Assembly (NCBI GenBank): GCA_009363875.1 | Contig: CM018680.1 | Coordinates: 65,011,279-65,075,278 of the forward strand | Source of the DNA: Mikania micrantha | Lineage: Eukaryota > Streptophyta > Magnoliopsida > Asterales > Asteraceae | DNA: 64,000 bases | Direction of reading: 5' to 3' | In this document: positions 20,021-32,303 of the stretch, piece by piece | How positions within the stretch are numbered: position 1 is the stretch's first letter | Layout of the letters: the number at the start of each line of letters is the position of its first letter | The notes under the pieces: model-generated | Databases searched by the model: none | Seen by the model: the letters and a program-made list of their open reading frames with translations, nothing else | Told to the model about the DNA's origin: nothing | Made by a program: the position numbers and the translations under genes

Positions 20021-21977
20021 AATGAGTTTATTCCGGTTTAATTTCTTTTAACTTGTCTCGCACCTGGTTCTCCCTAAAACTCCTTGAATCCGAAAAACCG
20101 TAGCTTGGTTCTTGATCCAATTCATTCGATCTAGAACCACATTGCTATAAAAACTACAGGGCTTTTATTTGTGGTCAAAAACCAAATGGATTGGTGTAAG
20201 AAACACTGACCTTATTTTGCGATTGGATAGGTTTCGAGTTAGAGAGAGAGAAAAGACGAACAACCGATGCTCGTGAGTAGCAATTCGTGGCTGTTTCGAG
20301 CTCTTGGATGCTTTATGATTACACAGAAAGTTTCGAGATTTGCAACGGATGAATTTGGTTGAGTTGATTCGCTATTTATGCATGTTTTTTTGTAAATTTT
20401 TGAATTCCGGTCTATGTTCACATTTTTGGAAACGATTTCTATGCATTATGGTGATTAATGGTCTTAATTTGTGATTTAAATCACTTGATCATTCGAATCC
20501 TTAGCTAAAATAACTCGAAATTGATCTGTAAACAACTGTAATCGAGTGGAGTTGGAGATGGGTCACGATCGGGTTGGAAACGGGTATGGGTTGGTCCAAA
20601 ACGGGGGGACAGGTAGAGGGAAGGAAATCTTTGGGGGTTGGTCACTTTTAGTCCCTCCTGATTTTTCCTTTCAAATGCAGTTTTGAATTTTTACAATTTT
20701 CACCCTCCAACTTTATTAACCCTTGTTTTTAATCTTTATAAATTGATTATAATTTTATTTAAACTCCATAATTAATATAAATTGATTAAATTTTTATGAA
20801 AACATCATTTTAATGTTATTATCAAAATTAAAACATAGTTATTTGTTTTATTTATTTAAAATTTAATTATGATTAAAGTCTATAAAACTTTATAATTAAT
20901 TTATTTATCAAATATATATATATATGTATATATATATTTCCTATAGATTTTTATTAAAATTTTATAATTTAAAAATTTACTTGTTTAAGTTATTTATTTA
21001 AAATTTAAATCTTATGAGATTTATTATAAACTTTAATAATATGTTTTTGTTTGAATTTCTTTAATTTGTATACAAATATTTATTACAAATTTCATAGAAG
21101 TTACATGAACATTCGTTTTTACAACAGATTCTCATGTGTTTTTATTTTCATTTTGGAATCCTAAATCATGTGCGCCATCACAATGCTACTAATGTTGTTT
21201 TTAAGGGCCGTTTGTTAATGTCTAAACCATTAAGTGCTTAATGTTTAATATGTATGAATGGTTAAGAGAGACTGAATCATTAAGTACTGAACCGGTTAAG
21301 ACTGTTTGGTTACACATCTGAATAGAAAATAAAAAATTACCCCTACAACATCTCAATTCAGCCCTCCAAGACCTAAAAACCTCAGGCATCCCATCCCAGC
21401 CCCGTCGCTGCCCCGACCTCCACCGCTGCAGCCTCTTCCATCCACCATCATCATCACCATCGCCATTGACATCCGTCAGGTTGCCTTCGTCGCCATCGAC
21501 CTTCACCTTCGACCTCAGAGCAGCGTCGGTGGTTGTGGAGCGGCGGTGGTTGTGGCTGATCGATGTGATCGATTCAAACGCCTCGGTCGTCATCACCCTT
21601 CCGGTTAAAACATGTCCCTCGGCTATTTGAGATATATGCGAATTGCTTTCCTGGACAGGAAACTCAGATAACGATGTCCACCCTTTTGTAATCCCTAGGG
21701 TTTTTGCTTTAAAAGTTAAACATTGTAACCGTGTTTAATTCGTACTAAATGAAAGCTTTTGATGTTCTTTCGAAACATTCGTATTTATACGCTTATATAA
21801 TGAGTATAATTCACTAAGAAAATAATATCGACAAAAAAAAAAGACAATGCAAACCTAAACTTTTTATAAATTCTATGTTATTATCTTTTAAAAGCTTAAA
21901 AAGCCATAAATGAGTTATAATAAAATAAAAGCATTTTATTTAGTAAATAATCTATTTGAAAGTTATAATATATATAC
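20021..21977. other. Non-genic spacer
   Basis: 20100-20640 is moderately GC-rich with no long ORF. 20650-21130 is AT-rich. 21200-21600 holds a GC-rich minus-strand ORF of 124 codons with low-complexity His/Asp/Gly-rich text and no domain I recognise. It may be a captured fragment or chance. Confidence 0.4.
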
Positions 21978-22384
21978 AGGGAGAGGTTCAAATGTTAACC
22001 CTCCCTTATAGCGTTAATCGCTTAACCCTAGCGTTTTTTGCCCGAATCTTAAATTTTTTTTTTCATGGTTTTTATTATGTAAAAATAGGGGGGGTTTCTT
22101 TTTTGTGTTTTTGCTAATTCATCACCGTTTAGAAGTTATTGTAAGTGTAAGTTACTTACACTTACTTACAATCCGTATCTGATGCAGTAAATGTAAGTAA
22201 GTGTAAGTAACTTACACTTACAATAACTTCTAAACGGTGATGAATTAGCAAAAAACACAAAAAAGAAACCCCCCTATTTTTACATAATAAAAACCATGAA
22301 AAAAAAAATTTAAGATTCGGGCAAAAAACGCTAGGGTTAAGCGGTTAACGCTATAAGGGAGGGTTAACAATGGAACCTTCCCCT
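21978..22384. mobile_element. Foldback MITE, 193-bp arms, in a (TA)n tract
   Basis: Arms 21978-22170 and 22192-22384 are near-perfect inverted copies around a 21-nt loop. Ends read agggagaggttcaaatgttaa and, inverted, aggggaaggttccattgtta. (TA)n lies on both sides. The termini match the element at 46668-46924. Confidence 0.9.
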
Positions 22385-22402
22385 ATATATATATATATAT
22401 AT

Positions 22403-22631
22403 AGGGACTTATTCTATTGAGAACCACTAAATATGAAAGAACCAAAGAAACTAATTTTGAACCATATGTTTTTAGGGGTATAAAAGTAATTTTCCTTTAA
22501 AGTAGGGGAAGTTACTATTTTACCCTTTTAAATAACCACTCTATGAATAAAACTTAAAGCATAATGTATAAGTGTATTATGTAGTTCTCAAGTTCTTAAC
22601 AAAAAATTGGTTCTTAATGGAATACCTCCCT
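22403..22631. mobile_element. Second (TA)n-flanked MITE (229 bp)
   Basis: Terminal inverted repeats agggacttattctattgaga and, inverted from the right, agggaggtattccattaaga, about 23 bp with a few mismatches. TA runs lie on both sides. Unlike its neighbour it is not a full-length palindrome. Confidence 0.75.
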
Positions 22632-22929
22632 ATATATATATATATATAAATAATATGTATATATATAATAATAATAACAATGATAATAATAATAAAAATA
22701 ATGATAGTAATAATGATAATAATAATAATAAATAAAAATAATAAGACATTAAATTTATAAAAGGGTTTTATAAGATTTCTATGTTTTATACAAGTTATAT
22801 AATTTATAAAGTCTAAAGAATATAAAATTTTTTTATAAATTTTAAATACAAAATAGTTATATAACTTAAGGGGCTAAAAAGAACATTTATAAAACTTAAA
22901 TGTGAGAAGGAAATGTTTATTTAGAATAT
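22632..22929. other. AT-rich spacer with microsatellite
   Basis: Contains (ta)n and an (aat)n-type run (about 22665-22735). No coding signal. Confidence 0.5.
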
Positions 22930-25524
22930 GAAACAAAAGGGAAACAACAGGGACTGAAAATGCAATTCACCCAAACCCCCCTTCCCTCTTTACCCGGCTC
23001 CATCAACTGGGTACCCGACCGAATCCAAATCCAACCCAAACTTCTAACTCGTTTAATTACGCTCCATCCAGCTCACCATTTCAAATTTCGGAAACTATTC
23101 GACGACGGGATTCGTTTGCTATCAACAATTAAGACAATTAAAACCTATAATCGCGTAAATCCATACCCAAATTAACCGAGCCATTCACGGGATTCAAATC
23201 CCACACAAACCAGTATAAAACTCGAATTAAATCACTCCATTTCGTTTCATTACTGATATCGGAAGTGTCTGAGCAAGAAATCGAGCGCATAACAACCTCT
23301 AGGAACGATTCAAGCCACGAGAAACGACCGAAACTTCAAGCTACTCGAACTCCTATCATTCGTACTTGAACCAGGTAATCCTATATACAAATCTACTCGA
23401 AATCAAGTGAGGATTAAAAGCCCCATGCTTTTAATCACTCACCCCATGCTTTTAATCACTCACAATCCATGAATCAGACGAATTCGAACCAGAAGTAAAC
23501 TAGGGTTCATAAGGTTCTGTGTTCGATTTAAGACACTGTATAACATTATTTAGGAATGAATTCATTCAAGGAACCACCCCCCATCCCAGCGGTTAAGACC
23601 GCCGGCCGAGGGGGAATAGGTCTCGGGGTCGAACCTTTCGGCCCAGGCCCAGATCCGTTTTTTTGGTTTTTCCATCCAGTTTAACTCATTTTTGATATAA
23701 AAACTATGTTAAAAATCTCAAAAATTATTTTATAAATTTTGTAAGAACTTCAGTTAATATAATAACCAATTGTTATTAGTTTATAATGAAAACTAATTTA
23801 ATAATTGAATTAAACGAAATCTATGGTTTTCTTTAAATTCTAAAAAAAAAAATTCTAAACATTCTGTTTAAGTTCAAACCCAAATATTTTCAAATAAAAT
23901 TTAATTATATTTTTATTTATTTTATTTAAAGGTATTTAACTTAAATAAGAAGGTTAAATATGATTTAAATTAATTTCTTATTAACTTTAATTTAAAAACT
24001 AAAATGAAAGATTTTTAATATCAAAATTTATTTAGAAAGAAACATTCTGTTTAAAATATATATATATATATATATTATTTATTTATTTATACAATTCACA
24101 TAAAAAAAGTTTTATTATAAACATATTTCAATAATTAGTAAAGGTTAAATATATTTTCAATTAATGTAATAATGGTTTTAATCAATATAATTCAATTAAT
24201 TATTTTAAGTCTATAAACTTTTAAAAGATTAACTAAATTTTATAAAACTTATAATTCAAACATACAAGTCATTAAATACAAATAGTTGATTAAATGGATG
24301 GAAAATTTATTCATGTAATTCACTTAGAAATTCAATTCTAAAATAATAAATAAAAAGGAATAATTAATATTCTATTTTTATTTATTATAAGAATATTATT
24401 AAATATTCTTATACAATTAGTCTAGTCATATAAATAATATTGATTAAATAAAAAGAGTATCTTTGATATTCTATTTTATTTAAAACAATATTAAGTTTAA
24501 TTTATTCATATAAATAATGTTGATAAATAAAAAGAATACGTTTGATATTCTATTTTATTACATCAATATTATAAGATTAGTTATTCTAAGTATCCATTCA
24601 AAACATAGTTTCATTCAAACTAGGACTTCCATTAGGATTGCCATAGTTTCTAGGATTCTTGAACTTAAACTATAGGATTGCTAAGACTTGAATTACTCAA
24701 ATTATAGGTGAGTAGATAGCCTTACTTCCTCATTGTTTAATCAAGGATTTGGGAACTAGCCTAAGCATCCTAACAAGTGAGTTTCTTCACACTCCCTTTT
24801 ACATTTTATTTTTGGGATGTTACACATGTCATATTCAAAAAAAAGTATTTATTCTATTATTCATTCAATCTATGATGCAAGCCTTAGACCTAGTTAACTT
24901 TATGTGTTAGATGCTAAGTTTATACAATGTGTTGATTCCATGTGTGTTGCCAGTCAAGCAAACTAGTACTTAGTAGCCTAAGATGGTTAGATACTATCTT
25001 CACAAAGGCTTTTGCCTTTGTGTGAAAAAGGTGAAAAATACACCTAGCAAACTTGTTGAATTATAACTGTTAATTTATAGTATGGCCATACTTGAATTAA
25101 CATGTTGTAAGGATACTTGTTTGGACACAAGCAATTGTTATTCATTCATTCATTCAATTTATTCAAACTTGTATCCATACCGTGCTTATGATACATAACT
25201 AGTTAGGCTATAGTTTGCATCCTTTTCATAATTATTATTTAAAATTAGTGTGTAAACTCACCAACTATGCAAATAATTGACAAACTCTATTTTACATGTG
25301 TAACAGGCTAAGGAAGACATGATGAAGACATAGAATAAGAATTAGTAGACCTAGTTAATTGCTGTATATTCAAATTAATGAAATGTTTGTATGTGATTCA
25401 ATGAATGTTATGATTGTTTTGTAATAATGATGCATTAAATATTGAAACATCTTAATAGCATCATGAGCTAATGAACAGTCAAACTCGCGCCCCGACGTAT
25501 TCCGCCATCGGTCGGGGTGTGACA
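22930..25524 (+). mobile_element. LTR of another Gypsy lineage (probably solo; left edge uncertain)
   Basis: The right end cggtcggggtgtgaca (to 25524) matches the Gypsy-1 LTR end, including the CCCGAC/GTCGGG hairpin (25493-25518). Collinear LTR landmarks lie upstream: ctcaccaactatgcaa near 25258, acaagtgagtttcttcacac near 24772, and a leader-like ccaggtaatcct near 23370. No primer site follows. The left boundary and target duplication were not found. Confidence 0.6.
23575..23690 (+). mobile_element. tRNA-like SINE head
   Basis: A box A-like cccagcggttaagacc and a box B-like ggggtcgaacc about 35 bp apart, then cggcccaggcccagatccg and a T-rich run. It lies inside the LTR at 22930-25524. Confidence 0.5.
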
Positions 25525-26229
25525 CCTTCCGGCCGCTTAAAACTTAAACTTTGACAAGCTTAATTTATCAAAATATTTTGTGGTTTACAAAAAACTGTAT
25601 GGTTTACACAAAACCAAAATCAAATTTTACTAAAATTTGACACTTATTTGAGGAGTTATTGTTTACATAAAACTGACCTCAAAATCAAATTAATTTTTTT
25701 TAAAGAATCAAACTTTTTATAATTTTCAGTTTTTATGTCATAAAAACCTTTTTCTAACACGCTCGTTAGAAATAAATGATTATAACTATCGTTTATAAAA
25801 TTTGTAGAAAAAAATTGATTCGATTATGTTCATGAAAAAAAACGTTAACAAAATGGTTTATAAAACTTTTGGTTTACACAAAAACAAATTTAATTATATA
25901 AAACCAAACTTTGTTGACAATTATCAAAACAGAAAATAACTAGTTATGGTTTACAAAAAAACTAAAACAAAAGGTTGAATTTTCCTATTAATAAGAAAAC
26001 AATACTTGTTTACCAAAAACAAAACAAAATGTTTTAGTTTTCCTATAAAAAAAATACTTGTTTTCCAAAAACAAACTTTAAAAACACATTTTAAATTTCT
26101 TGATAAACAAATATTTGTACGAAACTAAAAAGTTTATATTTCTGTTTTGTAATCAGATGAATTTTAAAACCACAAACTTCTGAATGGTAATTTTAAAATC
26201 TGTTTTAAGATTGCAGGAACATCGTTAAC

Positions 26230-26740
26230 AAAATAAACAATTACTTTTATTATTCAATTACTCGAATTACAATTCAGAGAAATACAAAATGTAAAATACA
26301 TTATTACAAGAAATATAAAAGTACTAAAATTTAAATTACAAGAAAGAAGTATAGCACAAGATGAAACAAATTGATATGAGTTCGGTGGCTGAGGATTTGT
26401 GTTCAACAGAGGTCCCTTAAAACATATTTCGAGCCACCCAGGTGAATCCGACTATTTCCCAGGGTATAACAACCAAAGCAGTATGTACTGCCATAGTTAG
26501 CACGAGGAATTGATTGTTGTAGGTTGTTGAGAACTCAACAAAGTATCTTCCTGTGTTGTGAACTTTTGAAACTCGTGTTTGTGTGTTTCAAATGGTGTAG
26601 AGATCTCTCAAAACTAGCAAAAAAAACAAGAGACCAAATGTCTCTATTTATAAATGTATCATATGGCATTCCAAAGGGTGCCATTATGTCAATTAACAAG
26701 CTAACCATTATAAACATATTCATGACTTAATTAAAACTAA
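26230..26740 (-). mobile_element. Possible LTR or promoter-bearing repeat, minus strand
   Basis: On the minus strand a TATA-like tttataaatagagac (about 26643-26657) is followed downstream by a GC-balanced untranslated-leader-like stretch. It resembles a Copia LTR transcription region, but no TG...CA ends or target duplication could be fixed. Confidence 0.3.
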
Positions 26741-27289
26741 GTCGATCATGTCAATTTGATTAGGCATATGAAAAGTTTTTTCATTTTCTTGTTCAGTTTT
26801 TCTTTTAACACTTTACACAACACAATTTCAAGCATCAATATCTCAATCATCTTAGCTCCGTTTTGGACCGATTATGTTCGTTACAATTTTTCACGTCATA
26901 GAACAAAAACGTAATATGTAATAATCATATTCGTAACATATATGAATAATTATCATGTTCTAAAATTAATAATAAAACATATTTATTATTAAAATTCCAA
27001 CATTTTTTTCTTTTGGTGTTTGTTTTTAACTAGTAAAGTAACCTACATTTCGCAGCAGATTATAATATGCAAAGACAATCGTATAAAGTTATAGCGACCT
27101 GGTTTTAAATATCCAAATGTCCTAATAAAAACGATACTTATAAATAACCAAGTAAAAAAGGGTATTAACATTTGCCTGTTGCAGTAACAACGTCGAACCA
27201 AAATATATTATATTTGGCTTGATTCATTTTTGAGCAAAACTTACGTTAATTACGTGATACGACAACAACATTGAGCCGGAACCGTATAG

Positions 27290-27520
27290 TATGAAGAAAA
27301 GATTGTGTGGTTTGTAAGATAGAAGAGTGTCTTAACCATCAGGCCTTACCATGCTTTTGTTTTACAACCAACTTTAAATGTATATATTGTAACCGGTTCA
27401 AGAATTTAGTGAGACAAAGGAAGAATATATATAGTGGAAAAAAGGAACGAACTTGGCTGGTTTGAAAGATAGTAGAGTGCCTTAATCATTAAGCCATAAC
27501 ATGCTGTTTTGTGGTATATA
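27290..27520 (-). repeat. Two diverged tRNA-like repeat copies
   Basis: taagatagaagagtgtcttaaccatcagg (from about 27318) and a parallel gatagtagagtgcc block (27465-27510) are about 150 bp apart. Inverted, each reads like a box A region (ggcctgatggttaagacac). Possible SINE heads. Confidence 0.35.
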
Positions 27521-28103
27521 TTCACCTAAGGAGGGATTAGCACACAAACAAAAGGCAATAAAAATTAGAGGAGAGTAGGAAAACAGAATCCAATAAAATA
27601 TAACAAAAGTTCACCATTTATTGTTTCCGTTGATTAATACTAATAATATATAATCATCAATCGTATTCGATATAAGCTTATCATTAACAAAGTTAAAGTA
27701 TGGTCAACCTAAAGCTTAAAACATTATTTCACAAAAGTTAAATAAAGAAGCGTTAAAATAACATAAATAAATGCTAAAATTAGTGCAATTTTACTTTTCC
27801 AGTAGAATCATGATGCCGGTTTAACCAAACAATCCAAATCTTATAACATTATTTTCACAAAAATTAAATAAAGAAACGTTAAAATTAGTATAATTTTTTT
27901 TACTTAGAATACCGACACATATGAACAATATATGCGTGCACTGCAAATGAGTCATTTTTAAAAGAGCTTCAATTTATTTCAACTTAAAATAATTTATTTT
28001 AACAACTTTTAGTGATTTTTTCATCAAAAATATTAAAAATAGTTTTTAGCATTTTAAATTATTTCTTTTAAATAGTTTTGAGGCCCTAAGCTAGTTTTTT
28101 TTT

Positions 28104-28346
28104 TTATTCTAACTGTGAGTCGGCCTTGAGAGGACTAAGAGGAGGAAAACGGTTGTGATAGGAAAAGGCATCAGCTGGGGTGCCAATATCGTACAGCCTA
28201 GCTTCATCCTGCCCGCCGGAGGAACGATGAGAGGGCGGCGGTGGTAGAGGGGAAAGCGGTTGTGACATGTAGAACGATGTCGTTTGGGAGGCCGTTGTGG
28301 CCGGAAAACACTTCCATTTGTGCCGTCCGATGAAAAGGTAAATCAA
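28104..28346 (-). pseudogene. CDS-like fragment of unknown origin
   Basis: An 80-codon open minus frame with a Pro-rich stretch and unusually high GC for the neighbourhood. I do not recognise the protein. It could be a captured exon or chance. Confidence 0.2.
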
Positions 28347-29475
28347 CTAGGCACCGGATTTTGGTGACGTTTTCATCAAAGGGTAAAATAATCTTTAGTA
28401 GAAAAGTGGAGGTCAACGACCTATGTTTTTGTGTATATATAACAATGTGAAAAATGTTAAACAAATGCTTCAAATTTCAATGCATGAGTAATTATATTTT
28501 GTTTTGTATTGATTTCTGGCCACGTTTGTCAATACGTTAATGTTGTTTTTCTTTTTTTGGGTTGGTGCTATGAAGAAACAGGTTACGGGGTGTTCAGTTT
28601 TCGAATCGGACTCGCAAAAATAGAAATTCGATTCAATTTTGATTCGAAAAACACAAAGTCAAAATTCGATTCGGAGTATTATATCGAATTTCATTTTTTT
28701 GATTCGTTTCGATTGGAAATTTGATTTTAAATTATTTATATATTTTTATTTTATATATACAAGTAGTTACTATATTTAAAAATTATGATTTTTAGTTAGG
28801 TGATTTAATTTATAAAAATTGAAAGTTCATTACACAAATGTCAATCCAAGTATAAAATACCCGTAATTTCAACACTTTTAAATACCCTAAACCTAAATTG
28901 ATATTATATATTGAACTTTTATCATTTTATTGGTTTGAATGATATCTCTAATGTTAAGATGTTGGTTATTTGCTGTGTAGATGTTTAAGGTTTTCATTAT
29001 TTGATATTTGAATGTATAAAGATAGCAAGTATAAACAATTTTTTCATTAAATTTAAATCAAACCCATTCAAATTTCAAATTTATTTCGAGTTTGAATCGA
29101 ATTCGAATGCACTTATAAATTTCAAAATTCGAAATTATTCGATTTCAAGTTATTTGAAATTTAGTTCGATAAACACCATAAAACAAAGTGTATTAAATCT
29201 ATGTAGCATCGTGCAAGACAGTGCCATCCAGTTATAATGCAAATATAAATAATAGTTTCTTAAATAATTAACAATATTATTACGCTTGTTGTAACGACCC
29301 GTTTTCAATAAAGCAAACACGTGTGAGATAATCATTAATAAAATGATATTGATTATTACAAATTGAAAATAGGCGAGAAATGATGAACGTGGGAGAAAAC
29401 CGTGCGTGAAACAGAGTTACGGATTGTCCGGAATCGCGAAATGAAGAAAATTACAAAATATTATGCTGTGGGACT

Positions 29476-29601
29476 CTTCGCGGTACGCGAAGATGTTTCT
29501 GAGGTCCCTTCGCGGTACGCGAAGGAACAAAAATATCTGAGGACTCCGGATTTCTTCGCGGTACGCGAAGAGTTCTTTTGCCCGCTTCGCGGTACGCGAC
29601 G
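29476..29601. promoter_or_regulatory. Four-site GTAC palindrome cassette, Gypsy-3 5' LTR
   Basis: Palindromes of the form cttcgcgGTACgcgaag, with GTAC at 29483, 29515, 29561 and 29592 (spacings 32, 46, 31). The last runs into gacgggtgaggcgg. The 3' LTR copy is at 35904-36029. The function is unknown. Confidence 0.6.
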
Positions 29602-30769
29602 GGTGAGGCGGCTTGACAGATCCTTATCTCTTCAGAGATTGTGAAAGAAATTTTATTTTTTTTTCCTTTCTTTCATTCTCTCAACCAAACACACACATAT
29701 ACGAATTTCCCTCACCCAATATCAATTTTCAAGTTACCAGAATGTTTGGATCGAGTTAGGGATCGTTTCTACAAGTCCGGATCATCATATTACAACCAGA
29801 AATCCGTTTGATTTGGTAACGATTCGTTTTATCTCATTTATTTTGATAATATACGGATTAAATATAGTTTTGAGTATTATATACTGATTGTGGATGGTTA
29901 GAAACGAGGAACTAGGTATTTTAACGGTGAAATATTGATTTTGATCCGTTATAATGCCCGTTTGTTATGAAACTCATATTATTGAGTATGATTATTAGTG
30001 GGGTGATTAAAGAGTGGTTGTGATGGGCTTGGATCATCCTTTAGAATGATAAGTTAACATGTAAAGTTGAAAATTAATGATTTTAACGTAAAACGATGTT
30101 GTGATAATTTAAATATGATAAAGAACATGTATAGATTAATTTCTACACATGGGTTAGTGATAAAAACCTTAATGAGGTTTTGATTAAAAATAAAGAATGA
30201 AACAGGCTAAATGAATTAGATTATATAAATAACACAAGTTGTGTGTTCATGTTGTTAAATCCTGTTATATGTGAATATATAATAGGAAGAGGAGGTGAAT
30301 CTAGTTCTAGAATGCCTGGAAAGGAATTGGAGATTGTTGATAACTCTCCAAATCGAGGTAAGTTACCCAACTTACTGTAACATTACATATAAGCAGTAGA
30401 AAGAGTCTACTTGAATGCTTGAAATATGTGAATGTTGTTAAATGTGTGGTTGAAACTATGGGATGAGAAATCCTTTAGTTTGTGTTTGTTAAGTTTCAAT
30501 GGGAAACGTATATGCAATATATTTGCATTAGAATAACCGGATGAACCGGTGATTAATTAATATGATTTGGTGTTTAAATTGACAATGCATGTGGAATATG
30601 CATTGTTGGAATGAATTGGTGTTTAAATTAACAATGTAGGTGGAATATGCATTGTTATAATAAATTGGTGTTTAAATTAACAATGTAGGTGGAATATGCC
30701 TTGTTATAATGAATTGGGGTTAACTTGACAATGCATGTGGAATATGCATTGTTGGGATGAATGGTGGAT

Positions 30770-31470
30770 TGGAAATGTGCATGTTTAGATTCACAAGGTG
30801 TGTGAACGTATAACTTGCAATTCCAATGTAAAAGATTCACAAGGTGTGTGAACATGTGGTGATCTACGAATGCGTAAATGTTGAATTGGTAATGTGCATG
30901 TTTAGATTCACAAGGTGTGTGAACAAATGTTGGATTGGAAATGTGCATGTTTAGATTCACAAGGTGTGTGAACGTATAACTTGCAATTCCAATGTAAAAG
31001 ATTCACAAGGTGTGTGAACATATGGTGATCTACGAATGCGTAGATGTTGAATTGGTAATATGCATGGTTAGATTCACAAGGTGTGTGAACATATAACTTG
31101 CAATTCCAATGTAAAAGATTCACAAGGTGTGTGAACATATGGTGATCTACGAATGCGTAGATGTTGAATTGGTAATATGCATGGTTAGATTCACAAGGTG
31201 TGTGAACGTATAACTTGCAATTCCAATGTAAAAGATTCACAAGGTGTGTGAACATGTGGTGATCTACGAATGCGTAGATGTTGAATTGGTAATGTGCATG
31301 TTTAGATTCACAAGGTGTGTGAACGTATAACTTGCAATTCCAATGTAAAAGATTCACAAGGTGTGTGAACAAATGTTGAATTGGTAATGTGCATGTTTAG
31401 ATTCACAAGGTGTGTGAACGTATAACTTGCAATTCCAATGTAAAAGATTCACAAGGTGTGTGAACAAATG
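30770..31470. repeat. 117-bp tandem array in the Gypsy-3 5' LTR
   Basis: Each unit holds two copies of gattcacaaggtgtgtgaac, the palindrome atctacgaatgcgtagat and ttgcaattccaatgtaaaag. The period is 117 bp (39 codons), so a minus-strand frame stays open across units; this looks incidental. Confidence 0.92.
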
Positions 31471-32290
31471 GTGGACTAGAAATATACACATGTATGTGTG
31501 GTGTTGAACTATAATAATTGTACATGAATGGGTGATTCATGGGGTTTTGGTGGAAACGACCCACTAGTGGATCGTTTGTATGTGACTGAATATTGTTACC
31601 AAATTATATTTGGGAACAACAGTAGTGTATCTATATGGTGGTATAGAATACACTGGCTGGATGGGATAGAAATTGTCTTAGATGGAAGTACCGGTGGGTG
31701 AACATCTTAAGACTTGAAATATTTATGATACCACAAATGTGTGGATAGCCGGTTACACCGGAAATTGAATTGTTGAAACCACAGGTGTGTGGAAAATTGG
31801 TTGAGTCAATGATATATATATATATAGGTGTATATATATATGTGGTGATTATTGTGTTTTAAATTGACCAGAGGTGTTGGTGATAGAGTTGTATTGGATA
31901 ATATATTATTATCTAGATATGATAAATATCCATATGATATGTATGTGGATATGTTAAATGAGTTGTGGGAACTCGGGGAGGGGTTACTTACTTAGTTCGT
32001 ATGAACTAATGGTGACTTATATGTGATGTTACAGGTCAAAGATAGATATGCATCGGGCGATCTGATCGGGCATGTTATGAAGCAGAACCAAACGTTATGT
32101 AAAATTCTCTGATGGTATTGAACTTAAACACACTAGTTTTATTAATCAAAAATGTAAATGATTTGAAATTAAGTGTGTTTAACTTATGAAATGTTATTTT
32201 TACGCTTCCGAACAAAATTTTTGAAAAAGTTTAATCTGGGACCTAAAATGGGACACGTGTAATCGTGTGGGAAGTTTGGGTGTTACAAGT

Positions 32291-32303
32291 TGGTATCAGA
32301 GCA
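32291..32303 (+). other. Primer binding site of Gypsy-3
   Basis: tggtatcagagca, three bases after the LTR. Initiator Met tRNA type. Confidence 0.9.

Larger units (their letters stand above)
25525..29284. other. AT-rich non-genic region
   Basis: Repetitive A/T-rich text with recurring ggtttacaaaaaac phrases (25570-26000). No supported gene. Contains the LTR-like tract (26230-26740), the paired tRNA-like repeats (27290-27520) and a CDS-like scrap (28104-28346), listed separately. Confidence 0.5.
29290..32287 (+). repeat. 5' LTR of Gypsy-3
   Basis: 2998 bp. The first 330 bp carry the four-site GTAC cassette and a pyrimidine-rich leader-like stretch. The centre has imperfect copies of a block around acaatgcatgtggaatatgc, then the 117-bp array. 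It ends gggtgttaca. Confidence 0.93.

Noticed and set aside
29402..29644. 80-codon ORF repeated at 35830
   Set aside because: Reads through the GTAC palindrome cassette of the Gypsy-3 LTR. The 32- and 46-bp spacings are not codon multiples, and related LTRs do not keep a common frame.
30770..31470. CRISPR-like regular repeats
   Set aside because: The repeats are contiguous 117-bp tandem units inside an LTR of a plant retrotransposon, without unique spacers.
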